A DNA stretch of 49,931 nucleotides from an uncultured Loktanella sp. (GTDB lineage Bacteria; Pseudomonadota; Alphaproteobacteria; Rhodobacterales; Rhodobacteraceae), in the NCBI GenBank assembly GCA_937132065.1, contig CAKZNT010000074.1:1-49931 (forward strand). The letters are read 5' to 3'. The translations under genes and the position numbers were made by a program. Positions 1 to 7,608 of this stretch are shown here, piece by piece; positions within the stretch are counted from its first letter, which is position 1; each line of letters opens with the position of its first letter. Below the pieces are notes generated by a model. That model had not been told where the DNA came from and searched no databases. It saw only the letters and a list, made by a program, of their open reading frames with translations.

Positions 1-306
1 GTCATTTGCGCGGGCACAACGGGGTATAACCTGACGTTTGACGTGCGCTACATGTGGATGCATCAAAAGCGTTTGCAAGGCAGCCACTTTGCCAACCTCA
101 AGCAAGCGTCGTCTGCCAATAAGTTGATGGTCGAGCGCCGTTTGGATCCCTGCATGTCGGAGGTGTTCACATGGGCGGATATCCCTGCGGCTCATACAAA
201 AATGCGCAAGAATGAACATAAGCCGGGCAATATGGCGGTGCTGGTTCAAAGCCCGAAAACGGGTCTGCGCACCTTCGAAGACACAGTCGTCGAATCCCAA
301 GGATAG
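1..306 (+). CDS. ccr: Crotonyl-CoA carboxylase/reductase, C-terminal end (partial)
   Basis: The reading frame is open from base 1 and ends at TAG 304-306, giving the last 101 residues of a larger protein whose start lies outside the window. The segments GTTGYNLTFDVRYMWM, KRLQGSHFANLKQA, RRLDPCMSEVFTW and HKPGNMAVLV match the C-terminus of crotonyl-CoA carboxylase/reductase. This is an NADPH-dependent medium-chain dehydrogenase/reductase that converts crotonyl-CoA plus CO2 to ethylmalonyl-CoA in the ethylmalonyl-CoA pathway for acetate assimilation. A hairpin terminator follows 24 bases downstream. Position directly upstream of luxR/luxI is a known recurring arrangement in roseobacters. The identification rests on family sequence memory, as only about a quarter of the protein is visible. 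Confidence 0.9.
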   Translation, partial: VICAGTTGYNLTFDVRYMWMHQKRLQGSHFANLKQASSANKLMVERRLDPCMSEVFTWADIPAAHTKMRKNEHKPGNMAVLVQSPKTGLRTFEDTVVESQG

Positions 307-329
307 TCGGATAACCCTCCGGTTGGGTG

Positions 330-366
330 AAGCGTTGGCATGAAAGTGCTGACGCTTTTCTTTTTT
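330..366 (+). terminator. Intrinsic terminator of ccr
   Basis: An 11-bp stem with two G-T pairs (left arm 330-340, right arm 347-357) closes a 6-base loop (341-346). A T-rich run, TTCTTTTTT, follows immediately. It lies 24 bases after the ccr stop and separates ccr from the luxR unit. Confidence 0.8.
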
Positions 367-472
367 CTCGCCCTGTTTTGTTCCAATGACTTAAGAATCG
401 CGCCCCCGCTATATATGGGGAGGGCAAAGGAGGGGGTTTTTTTATTAAACTATCCAATGCTACCATAGGTTG

Positions 473-488
473 TTAACGCTTCGTTAAC
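473..488 (+). promoter_or_regulatory. CtrA-type binding box upstream of the luxR unit
   Basis: TTAA at 473-476 and TTAAC at 484-488 are separated by exactly seven bases (477-483). This is the full TTAA-N7-TTAAC consensus bound by the cell-cycle response regulator CtrA in alphaproteobacteria. It ends 20 bases before the ATG of the first ORF of the unit, so CtrA could act as activator or repressor depending on the transcription start, which is not known. The match is exact. Binding is inferred. Confidence 0.6.
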
Positions 489-508
489 GATACCGTAGGA
501 GGTTAATA

Positions 509-724
509 ATGGGAAATGACTGGATCATCGACGTCCTCGCTGACTTGAAGTCCTTTGCGCAAAAGAACGACCTACCACTCTTGGCCGTTCAATTGGATGA
601 AACCGCACTGGTCGCACAAGCCGAGATTTCGCAGATGACCGAAAGGGCACCAATTTCGGTGCGAGGTGAAGCGGCTGAAACTCGACCAATTTTTATCCAA
701 GCTGGGGGAAGCCGACGCTCTTGA
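509..724 (+). CDS. Small protein encoded immediately upstream of, and overlapping, luxR
   Basis: A 71-residue ORF begins at ATG 509 behind a strong Shine-Dalgarno sequence (AGGAGG 497-502, spacing 6) and overlaps the first 59 bases of luxR in another frame. Its first 45 residues (MGNDWIIDVLADLKSFAQ, then DLPLLAVQLDETALVAQAEI) are acidic and amphipathic and look like a real short protein. The last 25 residues lie in the overlap and are low in sequence character. I recall similar short ORFs before luxR in other roseobacters but know no function. It may be a regulatory protein, or it may mainly serve to couple luxR translation, since luxR has a GTG start and no strong ribosome site of its own. 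Confidence 0.7.
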   Translation: MGNDWIIDVLADLKSFAQKNDLPLLAVQLDETALVAQAEISQMTERAPISVRGEAAETRPIFIQAGGSRRS

Positions 725-1451
725 GCAGATTCAAGGTCTAATTGAGGCCTTGCGAGACTCGCTTTCTATCGATCACGTTGTCTACCACTGGGTCAGCGCC
801 GATGGAGAGCAATACGGATTTGGCACATATGACCCCGTTTGGGTGCAGCATTATGTCGATCAGGAATATCTACGCACCGACCCCGTTGTTTTAGGCTGCT
901 TTCAGCGGTTCCACCCTGTTGACTGGAAGCGCCTTGACTGGAGTTCGCGTGCCGCGCGCGCCTTTCAGAAGGATGCGATTGCGCATGGTGTTGGCAACCA
1001 AGGGTTCTCTGTCCCGATCCGTGGCCCAAATGGCCAGTTTGCCCTGTTCACCGTGTCACATACCGCTGAGGACGAAAGCTGGGCGGCGTTTACGCAGGCC
1101 CGCCAGCGCGACCTGATCCTGATCGCCCATTTCCTGAACCAAAAGGCATTGGAGTTGGAAAAAGGCCGCACGCCGCAACCGATCCATGCTCTCTCGCCGC
1201 GCGAGGTTGATGCCCTGACGTTTCTAGGCATGGGCTATAGCCGTGGACAGGTGGCGGAGTTGTTGTCGATCTCGGAGCATACCTTGCGGGCCTATATCGA
1301 AAGCGCGCGCTTTAAGCTGGGCGCGTTGAATACCACTCACGCTGTCGCGCGCGCCCTTTCCGAGGGGCTGATTATCATTGGCGGCGCTGCCCGCGCGGCC
1401 TCGGGCACATGGCCGGGGCGTGACCCGAAACCAAGTGTTGCGGCGAACTAG
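666..1451 (+). CDS. luxR: LuxR-family acyl-homoserine-lactone-responsive transcriptional regulator
   Basis: The 261-residue protein has the two-domain LuxR layout. An N-terminal autoinducer-binding domain covers about residues 15-165 (DHVVYHWV, DQEYLRTDPV, GFSVPIRGPNGQFALFTVS), and a GerE-type helix-turn-helix covers about 178-240 (ALSPREVDALTFLGMGYS, then VAELLSISEHTLRAYI and the recognition helix). It should sense the acyl-homoserine lactone made by the adjacent LuxI. The start is GTG 666, inside the preceding ORF and with a weak ribosome site, so translational coupling is likely. The luxI gene follows 83 bases downstream on the same strand. Which acyl-chain length is sensed cannot be read from the sequence. 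Confidence 0.92.
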   Translation: MKRLKLDQFLSKLGEADALEQIQGLIEALRDSLSIDHVVYHWVSADGEQYGFGTYDPVWVQHYVDQEYLRTDPVVLGCFQRFHPVDWKRLDWSSRAARAFQKDAIAHGVGNQGFSVPIRGPNGQFALFTVSHTAEDESWAAFTQARQRDLILIAHFLNQKALELEKGRTPQPIHALSPREVDALTFLGMGYSRGQVAELLSISEHTLRAYIESARFKLGALNTTHAVARALSEGLIIIGGAARAASGTWPGRDPKPSVAAN

Positions 1452-1454
1452 ACC

Positions 1455-1468
1455 CCACCGCGCGGTGG
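1455..1468. promoter_or_regulatory. 14-bp perfect palindrome between luxR and luxI
   Basis: CCACCGCGCGGTGG is a perfect palindrome three bases after the luxR stop. No T-run follows, so it is not a classical terminator. It could be an operator or a transcript-end hairpin. Function is not established. Confidence 0.35.
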
Positions 1469-1503
1469 CCTAATCAGACATAGAGAAAATACCGAGACCT
1501 TGG

Positions 1504-1518
1504 GGCTGAATATCAGCC
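1504..1518. promoter_or_regulatory. Inverted repeat abutting the luxI ribosome site
   Basis: GGCTGA-ATA-TCAGCC (6+3+6, perfect) ends two bases before the AAGGG ribosome-binding sequence of luxI. It could be an operator for the LuxR protein, although it is shorter than the classical 20-bp lux box, or an mRNA hairpin influencing luxI translation. Only the symmetry is observed. Confidence 0.4.
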
Positions 1519-1534
1519 TGAAGGGATCGTCATT

Positions 1535-2167
1535 TTGCTTCGTTATCTTACTGCCCACCAGCTTGCCGCCTATCCCCTTTTGCGCGACTCGATGTTTCGT
1601 GATCGCGCTGCCCAGTTTCGCGACCGTTTGAAATGGGAGGTGCATGTAGACGCCAACGGGTTCGAGCGCGATGAATATGACGCGATGAACCCGCTCTATG
1701 TGATATGGGAATTGCCAGACGGAACCCATGGCGGGTCGATGCGGTTTTTGCCGACATCGGGGCGCACGATGGTGCATGATCACTTTGCGGACCTCTTGGA
1801 CGGCACAGAAATCCGCTCTCCTGAAATCTGGGAGTGCACCCGATTTTGCATTGCAAAGGGGGCGGGATCGCATGTCGCAGCGGCGCTCATGCTTGCGGGT
1901 GGTGAGCTGATGCGTGCCTTTTCTCTGACCCATCTGCTTGGCGTTTTTGATGCCCGTATGGTGCGCATCTACAATATGATCGGCGCGGCCCCTGCGGTGC
2001 TTGGGAGCATGGGCGAGGGGCGTGACAGGATCAGCGTGGGCCTGTGGCAGTTCCGCGCCCGTGATCGCGCTATCGTCTTGCGCCGCGCGGGGGTGACTTC
2101 GGATATGTCCCAGTATTGGTTCAAGCGCTCTTTTGGGCATGCGATTACGCGCCGCTGCGTCGCTTAA
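1535..2167 (+). CDS. luxI: Acyl-homoserine-lactone synthase
   Basis: The 210-residue protein is a LuxI autoinducer synthase, which makes acyl-homoserine lactone from S-adenosylmethionine and acyl carrier protein. The invariant residues of the family can be placed: R and F in FRDRAAQF, W in LKWEV, the D-x-x-D pair in RDEYDAM, R in GSMRFLPT, and E and R in WECTRF. The start is TTG 1535, chosen because AAGGG at 1521-1525 sits nine bases upstream and the N-terminus then fits the family length. It is co-oriented with luxR. Regulation by LuxR and possibly CtrA is inferred from the sites upstream. Confidence 0.93.
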   Translation: MLRYLTAHQLAAYPLLRDSMFRDRAAQFRDRLKWEVHVDANGFERDEYDAMNPLYVIWELPDGTHGGSMRFLPTSGRTMVHDHFADLLDGTEIRSPEIWECTRFCIAKGAGSHVAAALMLAGGELMRAFSLTHLLGVFDARMVRIYNMIGAAPAVLGSMGEGRDRISVGLWQFRARDRAIVLRRAGVTSDMSQYWFKRSFGHAITRRCVA

Positions 2168-2180
2168 CGACTGGTCCCCC

Positions 2181-2208
2181 ATGGCGCGGCCCGTTAGTGT
2201 CGCGCCAT
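2181..2208. repeat. Inverted repeat covering the start codon of the RecD-like helicase gene
   Basis: ATGGCGCG (2181-2188) and CGCGCCAT (2201-2208) form a perfect 8-bp stem with a 12-base loop. The right arm contains the first two bases of the helicase ATG (2207-2209). No Shine-Dalgarno sequence is visible before that ATG. The hairpin may damp translation or end the luxI transcript, though it lacks a T-run. Confidence 0.4.
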
Positions 2209-3736
2209 GAGCAATGCACCGATAGTATTTTCCGAAGACCAAGCAGAAGCATGGGATAATGTCGCAGCGATGTTGCGCCAATCCGGCGTTGATCTTGATG
2301 ACAGTTTGCTGATGCCGCCCCAGTCCGATGCCACGTCTGTTCTGGCGGTAATTGGCAAGGCGGGGTCGGGCAAAACGATGCTATTGGCCCGCCTATATAA
2401 GGCGCTCGAAGAGGCTGGCGTGGATGTGGTTTCTGGTGATTGGGAGGGCAAAAAGCGCAAGGACCGCCGCACGCTTGCTATCCTTGCCCCCACGAACAAG
2501 GCGGCGTCAGTGCTACGCAATCGTGGCGTGCCTGCAACGACGATCCACCGTATTTTATATACCCCGGTTTATGATCCCGAGTATGAAAAGGTCGCTGAGT
2601 GGCTGGCGGGGCAGGGCGAGCGCCCCGAGATTGAAGGCCTCACGGACGTCGCCTTGGATCGCGCGTTCTCGAGCTATCAGAACCATAAGTCCGTGCCCGC
2701 CGCGCTGGCCGCTGCGGGGTTGCGTGGCAGCGATTTTATCACAGGATGGAAGCGCCGCGAGGAGCCGCTCGACATCGGGTTTGTCGACGAGAGTTCCATG
2801 CTGGATGCAAAGCAGTTCGAAGACCTTCAGGAGATTTTCCCGACCCTTGTTCTGTTTGGTGACCCTGCCCAGTTGCCGCCAGTGCAAACCTCTGGCGGTA
2901 TGGTGTTTGAGACAATGCCAAAGGAGCATGTGCTCTCGCTCAGCCGCGTTCACCGACAGGACGCGGGCAACCCGATCCTTGATCTTGCGCATGCTTTGGC
3001 CGATCCGATGCTGGATTTCTATACATTTGAAAAGATGATTGCCGAAGCCGCCGCCACGGACGAGCGTGTGGTGATGGCCCAGCGTGTCGAAGCCGATTTG
3101 ATGGCCCGTAGCCCCGTTCTGGTTTGGCGCAACGCGACGAGGATCAAGTTGATCCATGCGTTTCGCACCGCCTTTGATGCCCCGATTGACGAATTGCTCG
3201 AAGGAGAGCCGCTGATCTGTGACGGGATCGAGTTGCCGATGAAGCACCGCAAGAAGCGGCTTGATCTGGAGGCCCGCGGGCTGATCAAGGGCGCGCAGGT
3301 GATCTACCTCGGCCCAGGTCGCAAACCCGGGTTCTCGCGGCTTCACGTGATGGGCGCCGAAGACCCGCAAGTCAGCGCCGCCTCGATCGTGAAGATCGAA
3401 CAAGAGGGTGATGCAGAGCCGTTCATCCCGTTTGCCGCCCGTATGGGGGCGACGTTTTTGCATGGTGCTGCGGTCACGATCCACAAGGCCCAAGGCAGTC
3501 AATGGGATACCGTGCAGGTGTTCGCGCCAGATATAGAGATTGCCGCCCGCATGGGGCGTGTCGAGGCGGGGCAGCCGCTATGGAAACGGTTGGCCTATGT
3601 CGCGATTACGCGTGCGGAAACGCAACTGCGCTGGGTTGTGCGCAACCGCTTGGCCCGCCCAAGTGCGCCGTTGACTGTGGATGATCTGGCCGCGCCTGCT
3701 GTGGCATTGGAGTTAACCTCGCCTGACGCCTCTTAG
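2207..3736 (+). CDS. RecD-like superfamily 1B DNA helicase / AAA ATPase
   Basis: The 509-residue protein has a Walker A motif (GKAGSGKT, residues 50-57), helicase motif Ia (LAPTNKAA, about 94-101), a Walker B-type DESS (194-197), and the C-terminal UvrD/RecD motifs VTIHKAQGSQWDTV (about 421-434) and YVAITRAETQL. This is the pattern of RecD-like 5'-3' helicases outside the RecBCD complex. The substrate and role (DNA repair or replication support) are inferred from family only. The ATG is kept although no ribosome site is visible, because no better start precedes the Walker A motif. Its stop codon overlaps the stop of the convergent gene. Confidence 0.85.
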   Translation: MSNAPIVFSEDQAEAWDNVAAMLRQSGVDLDDSLLMPPQSDATSVLAVIGKAGSGKTMLLARLYKALEEAGVDVVSGDWEGKKRKDRRTLAILAPTNKAASVLRNRGVPATTIHRILYTPVYDPEYEKVAEWLAGQGERPEIEGLTDVALDRAFSSYQNHKSVPAALAAAGLRGSDFITGWKRREEPLDIGFVDESSMLDAKQFEDLQEIFPTLVLFGDPAQLPPVQTSGGMVFETMPKEHVLSLSRVHRQDAGNPILDLAHALADPMLDFYTFEKMIAEAAATDERVVMAQRVEADLMARSPVLVWRNATRIKLIHAFRTAFDAPIDELLEGEPLICDGIELPMKHRKKRLDLEARGLIKGAQVIYLGPGRKPGFSRLHVMGAEDPQVSAASIVKIEQEGDAEPFIPFAARMGATFLHGAAVTIHKAQGSQWDTVQVFAPDIEIAARMGRVEAGQPLWKRLAYVAITRAETQLRWVVRNRLARPSAPLTVDDLAAPAVALELTSPDAS

Positions 3737-4482
3737 CGGCGCAGAAGTCCGAAGGCTGCTGAGGCGAGCCATCCCGATGCAATGGCAATCGCAAGTGACA
3801 TCAGCCCGTAGAGCATCGCGTTCTCATGTGCGAGGTTGTAGAGCCATCGCTCTAGCCCGACCTTTTTCACAGGGATCGTCGTTTCGTAGCTATCGACAAC
3901 ATCGCCGCCCCGCGTGAGGAATATCCGCGCGACATAGTCGCCCTCGGTCAGGTTCGCAGGCATTGTGATGCTGGTGTTAAAGAGCGTATCGCGCGACAGA
4001 TCGACCGATTGTTCGAGTGTCTGATAGAGGCTTGTGCTCTCGCGAATGCGCATCAACGCCCGTGCAAAGCTGCGGCTATCAAGCACGTTTGTGCCGACTT
4101 GGCGCACCGCCTGACGGGTGCTGATCCGATACCGCAGGTCTTCGGACGCGCGCAGGATTTCCTTGATCGGTCCGCTCGTCGCGACAGCATAAAACGATGG
4201 CGCGGATTCGATTCTGACATCATCGACGTTGACCCAAATCCCCAACCGCCGCTCTTTGCGATAAACGGTTGTAGGCATGTCTGGCCCCGCGACGGTGACG
4301 ATGACCCCGAGATCCCCATCAGGGAGCGGTGCTTCGCGGCGCACGGCCCCGAAGACGAGGATTTCGGACCCTTCGAACGTGGCCGTGATTGCCACCTCGT
4401 CCTGACTGAGGCCAAGCACGATTTCTTCTTGAGCGACAGCGGGTGTGCCAAGCAGCGTGAGCAGAGCAAGCAAACGAAACAT
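3733..4482 (-). CDS. TIGR02186-type predicted membrane-anchored protein
   Basis: The 249-residue protein has a cleavable-looking signal peptide (MFRLLALLTLLGTPAVA), a mainly beta-rich periplasmic body and one C-terminal membrane helix (about residues 225-246) ending in LLRR. It resembles the alphaproteobacterial family TIGR02186, whose function is unknown. Its start overlaps the stop of the upstream TauE/SafE permease gene by one base. The two are therefore almost certainly co-transcribed, and the protein may be an accessory to that transporter. Assignment is by family resemblance. The accessory role is inference from gene order. Confidence 0.75.
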   Translation of the reverse strand: MFRLLALLTLLGTPAVAQEEIVLGLSQDEVAITATFEGSEILVFGAVRREAPLPDGDLGVIVTVAGPDMPTTVYRKERRLGIWVNVDDVRIESAPSFYAVATSGPIKEILRASEDLRYRISTRQAVRQVGTNVLDSRSFARALMRIRESTSLYQTLEQSVDLSRDTLFNTSITMPANLTEGDYVARIFLTRGGDVVDSYETTIPVKKVGLERWLYNLAHENAMLYGLMSLAIAIASGWLASAAFGLLRR

Positions 4483-5396
4483 CAGTGTCCCCCCGCGCCA
4501 AGTGAGTAAAGTTCTGCGGGTTGGATCAATAGATCGAGCCCCAGTTTGAAGCAGACCGCCAGCACCATGATCGCAAGCAGGATGCGCAGTTGCTCGGCTT
4601 TCATCTTGACCCCGATCCGCGTGCCGATCTGCGCGCCGATCACGCCGCCAACAAGGAGCAGCACAGCCAGCACGATATCAACCGTATAGTTGGTGGTCGC
4701 GTGCAGCATTGTGGTAAATGCGGTCACAAAGATGATCTGAAAGAGCGACGTGCCAACGACAACTTTGGTCGGCATGCCAAGCAGGTAGATCATGGCAGGG
4801 ACCATGATGAACCCGCCGCCAACACCCATGATCGCGGCCAGAATACCAACGGCAACCCCGACGACCAGCGGTGGAATGACAGAGATATAAAGTCCCGAAA
4901 CCCGAAACTTCATCTTGAATGGCAGGTTGTGAATCCAGTTGTGCTTGCGCCGCGTAATCTTTGCGCCCGGTTTGCGCGATTTGCGAATGGCATTCAGGCT
5001 CTCGATAAACATCAGCGCGCCGATCACCCCGAGGAAGACCACGTAGCAGAGCTTTACCAGCAGATCGACTTGCCCAAGCGAGCGCAGGTAGTTGAAGACG
5101 ATCACACCTAGCGCCGCGCCGATCAGGCCGCCGATCAGCAGCACAACCCCCATGCGCAGGTCTACGGTCTTGCGTTTGAGGTGCGCGAGCACGCCCGAGA
5201 ATGAGGAGGCAACAATCTGGTTGGCTTCGGTTGCGACCGCAACGGCAGGGGGGATACCGATAAAGAAAAGGAGCGGCGTCATCAGGAAGCCGCCTCCAAC
5301 ACCGAACATGCCAGACAAGATTCCCACAATGCCGCCCAGTCCGAGTAATAGGAAGGCGTTCACCGAAACTTCGGCGATGGGAAGGTAAATCTGCAT
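4482..5396 (-). CDS. TauE/SafE-family permease (sulfite/anion exporter type)
   Basis: The 304-residue protein is a multi-pass membrane protein with two homologous halves, each bearing the signature GVGGGF followed by a polar-hydrophobic stretch (GVGGGFLMTPLL near the N-terminus, GVGGGFIMVPAM after the central loop). This is typical of the TauE/SafE (DUF81) family, which exports sulfite, sulfoacetate or related anions. A basic cytoplasmic loop (RKSRKPGAKITRRKHNW) divides the halves. ATG 5396 is preferred over an upstream TTG at 5438, because the extra 14 residues are not hydrophobic or family-like. The substrate cannot be deduced. Confidence 0.85.
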   Translation of the reverse strand: MQIYLPIAEVSVNAFLLLGLGGIVGILSGMFGVGGGFLMTPLLFFIGIPPAVAVATEANQIVASSFSGVLAHLKRKTVDLRMGVVLLIGGLIGAALGVIVFNYLRSLGQVDLLVKLCYVVFLGVIGALMFIESLNAIRKSRKPGAKITRRKHNWIHNLPFKMKFRVSGLYISVIPPLVVGVAVGILAAIMGVGGGFIMVPAMIYLLGMPTKVVVGTSLFQIIFVTAFTTMLHATTNYTVDIVLAVLLLVGGVIGAQIGTRIGVKMKAEQLRILLAIMVLAVCFKLGLDLLIQPAELYSLGAGGH

Positions 5397-5467
5397 GTGT
5401 TGTCCCGGCAGCAAGGTTGGGCTGCTTTTATTTACCAAAACCTTTTCGGACTTCTATGTCAAACCCC

Positions 5468-5507
5468 TCAGGCCGGAATAGTTGCCTCTGGGGCAGTTCC
5501 GGCCTGA
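5468..5507 (-). terminator. Terminator of the BMP-type ABC importer operon
   Basis: Arms 5468-5478 and 5497-5507 (TCAGGCCGGAA / TTCCGGCCTGA) are perfect 11-bp complements with an 18-base loop that can pair internally. The hairpin lies 30 bases beyond the permease stop (5537) on the minus strand. The T-run after it is short (GGGGTTTGAC), so it may act partly as an mRNA 3' stabiliser. A 10-bp direct repeat (ATTGGACTTA at 5507-5516 and 5530-5539) sits between it and the gene end. Confidence 0.65.
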
Positions 5508-5536
5508 TTGGACTTAAAATCCTGTCCGTATTGGAC

Positions 5537-6505
5537 TTAGCGCTCTTTGACGTATGGCTCGCCGCCAGCCCGTGGCGGGATGGCCTTGCCGACAAAGCCC
5601 GCGAGGATGATCACGGTCAGGATGTAGGGCAGCACGTCGAGCAGCTGTCCGTTGACCTTGAACCCGAGCACGCCTTCGATCACGTCAGGGCGCAATGCGA
5701 GCGCTTGCAAGAAGCCGAACAAGAGGCAAGCGTAGAGCACGGCCCATGGCCGCCATTTGGCAAATATGAGTGCGGCAAGTGCGATGAAGCCACGCCCCGC
5801 GCTCATGTCTTTGACAAAGCCCGCTTGGAGCGCTGTTGCCAGATACGCCCCTGCGATCCCGCAGAGCACGCCGCAGATCAGCACAGCGGCGTAGCGCAGG
5901 CCAATGACCGAGACACCAGCGGTATCAACGGCGGCTGGGTTTTCACCAACGGCCCGCATCCGCAAGCCAAAGCGTGTCGCGTAGAGCACCCACCACGTCA
6001 CAGGCACGAGCAGGAGCGCGATATAGACAAGAGCGGTGTGCCCCGAGATCAGCTCGTAATAGATCGGCCCAAGCACAGGAATGTCGCGCAAAGCCTCTGC
6101 AAAGGGCAATGTGATTGGCTCGAACCGTGCGGCCCCCGCAAGTTGCGGCGTGCGTCCGCCTTGCCCGAACCAGCTTTGGGCGACAACGACCGTAAGGCCC
6201 GCTGCCAGAAAGTTGATCGCAACGCCAGAGATCAGTTGATTGCCACGGAAGGTGATGGATGCAAGTCCGTGAATACCTGAAAGCGCGAGAGACGCCCCGA
6301 TCCCCGCCAAGAGGCCAAGCCATGCCGACCCTGTCGAGTAGGCCACGGCGGCAGAGAGGAAGGCCGCTGCCAACATCTTGCCCTCAAGGCCAATGTCAAA
6401 GATGCCAGCCCGCTCGGAGTAGAGACCTGCGAGACAAGCCAAAAGCAGCGGGGTCGCAAGGCGCATGGTGCTGTCGAGCATTTGCAGAAGGGTGAGAAGA
6501 TCCAT
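5537..6505 (-). CDS. BMP-type ABC importer, second permease
   Basis: The 322-residue integral membrane protein has the BPD_transp_2 permease fold. The motif ERAGIFDIGLEGKM near residue 31 is characteristic of permeases that pair with BMP-family (nucleoside or nucleobase) binding proteins. It is the last gene of the four-gene importer operon, overlapping the preceding permease gene by one base. The two permeases should form the heterodimeric channel. Substrate specificity is discussed under the operator upstream of the binding protein. Confidence 0.88.
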   Translation of the reverse strand: MDLLTLLQMLDSTMRLATPLLLACLAGLYSERAGIFDIGLEGKMLAAAFLSAAVAYSTGSAWLGLLAGIGASLALSGIHGLASITFRGNQLISGVAINFLAAGLTVVVAQSWFGQGGRTPQLAGAARFEPITLPFAEALRDIPVLGPIYYELISGHTALVYIALLLVPVTWWVLYATRFGLRMRAVGENPAAVDTAGVSVIGLRYAAVLICGVLCGIAGAYLATALQAGFVKDMSAGRGFIALAALIFAKWRPWAVLYACLLFGFLQALALRPDVIEGVLGFKVNGQLLDVLPYILTVIILAGFVGKAIPPRAGGEPYVKER

Positions 6506-7608
6506 TACACGGCCTCCTTTTTACGGCGCTTTGCGGCGAGGAACATCCGCTCCAGTGGCATCCGCACCATGTTATCAAGGGCGCCTGTGAACAGGATCAC
6601 AAGGGCTTGGATTACGACGATCATCTCCCGTGGGATTTTAGTCCAGAGCGCCAGCTCTGCGCCACCCTGATAAAGGAACCCGAACAGGATTGCGGCGAGG
6701 AAAACGCCAAACGGGTGGCTGCGCCCCATCAGCGCCACGGCGATGCCGATGAACCCTGCGCCCTCAACGGCGTTGAGAACCAGACGTTCGGCCTCGCCTT
6801 GCACGTTGTTGATGGCCATCATACCTGCAAGCGCGCCCGAGATGAGCATCGAGACCATGATGATTTTGGTCGGGCTGATCCCAGCGTATTTCGCCGCAGA
6901 CTCCGAGTGACCGAAGGCGCGGATTTCATAGCCGAGCTTGGTTTTCCAGATCAGTGCCCACACCGCCACACAGGCCGCTACCGCGACAAAGAAGCTGATG
7001 TTTGCAGGCGCAGCTTTCGAGAATTCGATCCCGAAAGTGCCCAAAACCTCGTGCATGTTGGGAAGGTGGGTTGCCTCGGGGAATTTGCCCGTTGCTGGCT
7101 CCATTGACCCTTTGGGCTTGAGCACACCAATCAGAAGATAGTTGAGCAAGGCGGCGGCAATGAAGTTGAACATGATCGTGGTGATCACGATGTGGCTGCC
7201 GCGCTTGGCCTGCAAATAGGCAGGGATCGCAGCCCATGCCGCCCCGAATAGACCTGCCGCAACCGCGCCGCCAATCAGGGCCAGCGACCAGTGTGGCCAC
7301 GGGATGAACAGGCAAACGACTGCCACCCCAAGGCCGCCAATCATCGCCTGACCTTCGCCACCGATGTTGAACATGCGCGCATGAAACGCGATGGAAACCG
7401 CAAGCCCCGTAAAGATGAAGTTGGTCGCATAATAGAGCGTATAGCCCCAGCCGTAAGTCGAGCCGAGCGCGCCGTCGATCATCAACTTAAGCGCATTTGT
7501 CGGGCTTTCACCAATGGCCAGAATGACCAGCGCAGATAGGATCGCCGCCAGGATCAGCGAGATCAACGGGATCAGGACCACATCGGCCCATTTAGGCATA
7601 ATATCCAT
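6505..7608 (-). CDS. BMP-type ABC importer, first permease
   Basis: The 367-residue polytopic membrane protein carries FHARMFNIGGEGQAMIGG (around residue 80-97), the signature of the larger permease of nucleoside-type ABC importers. An N-terminal helix (about residues 9-31) is followed by a periplasmic segment and the BPD_transp_2 core. A basic C-terminal tail (FLAAKRRKKEA) is probably cytoplasmic. Start and stop overlap the neighbouring genes by one base each, so translation is likely coupled with the ATPase and the second permease. Confidence 0.88.
   Translation of the reverse strand: MDIMPKWADVVLIPLISLILAAILSALVILAIGESPTNALKLMIDGALGSTYGWGYTLYYATNFIFTGLAVSIAFHARMFNIGGEGQAMIGGLGVAVVCLFIPWPHWSLALIGGAVAAGLFGAAWAAIPAYLQAKRGSHIVITTIMFNFIAAALLNYLLIGVLKPKGSMEPATGKFPEATHLPNMHEVLGTFGIEFSKAAPANISFFVAVAACVAVWALIWKTKLGYEIRAFGHSESAAKYAGISPTKIIMVSMLISGALAGMMAINNVQGEAERLVLNAVEGAGFIGIAVALMGRSHPFGVFLAAILFGFLYQGGAELALWTKIPREMIVVIQALVILFTGALDNMVRMPLERMFLAAKRRKKEAV

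Noticed and set aside
5397..5438. TTG start 14 codons upstream for the TauE/SafE gene
   Set aside because: The added residues are polar and not family-like, and the ATG at 5396 leads straight into the first membrane helix.
5507..5539. 10-bp direct repeat ATTGGACTTA at the end of the BMP operon
   Set aside because: It occurs only twice, with part in the permease 3' end, and shows no link to a known element; it may be a local duplication.
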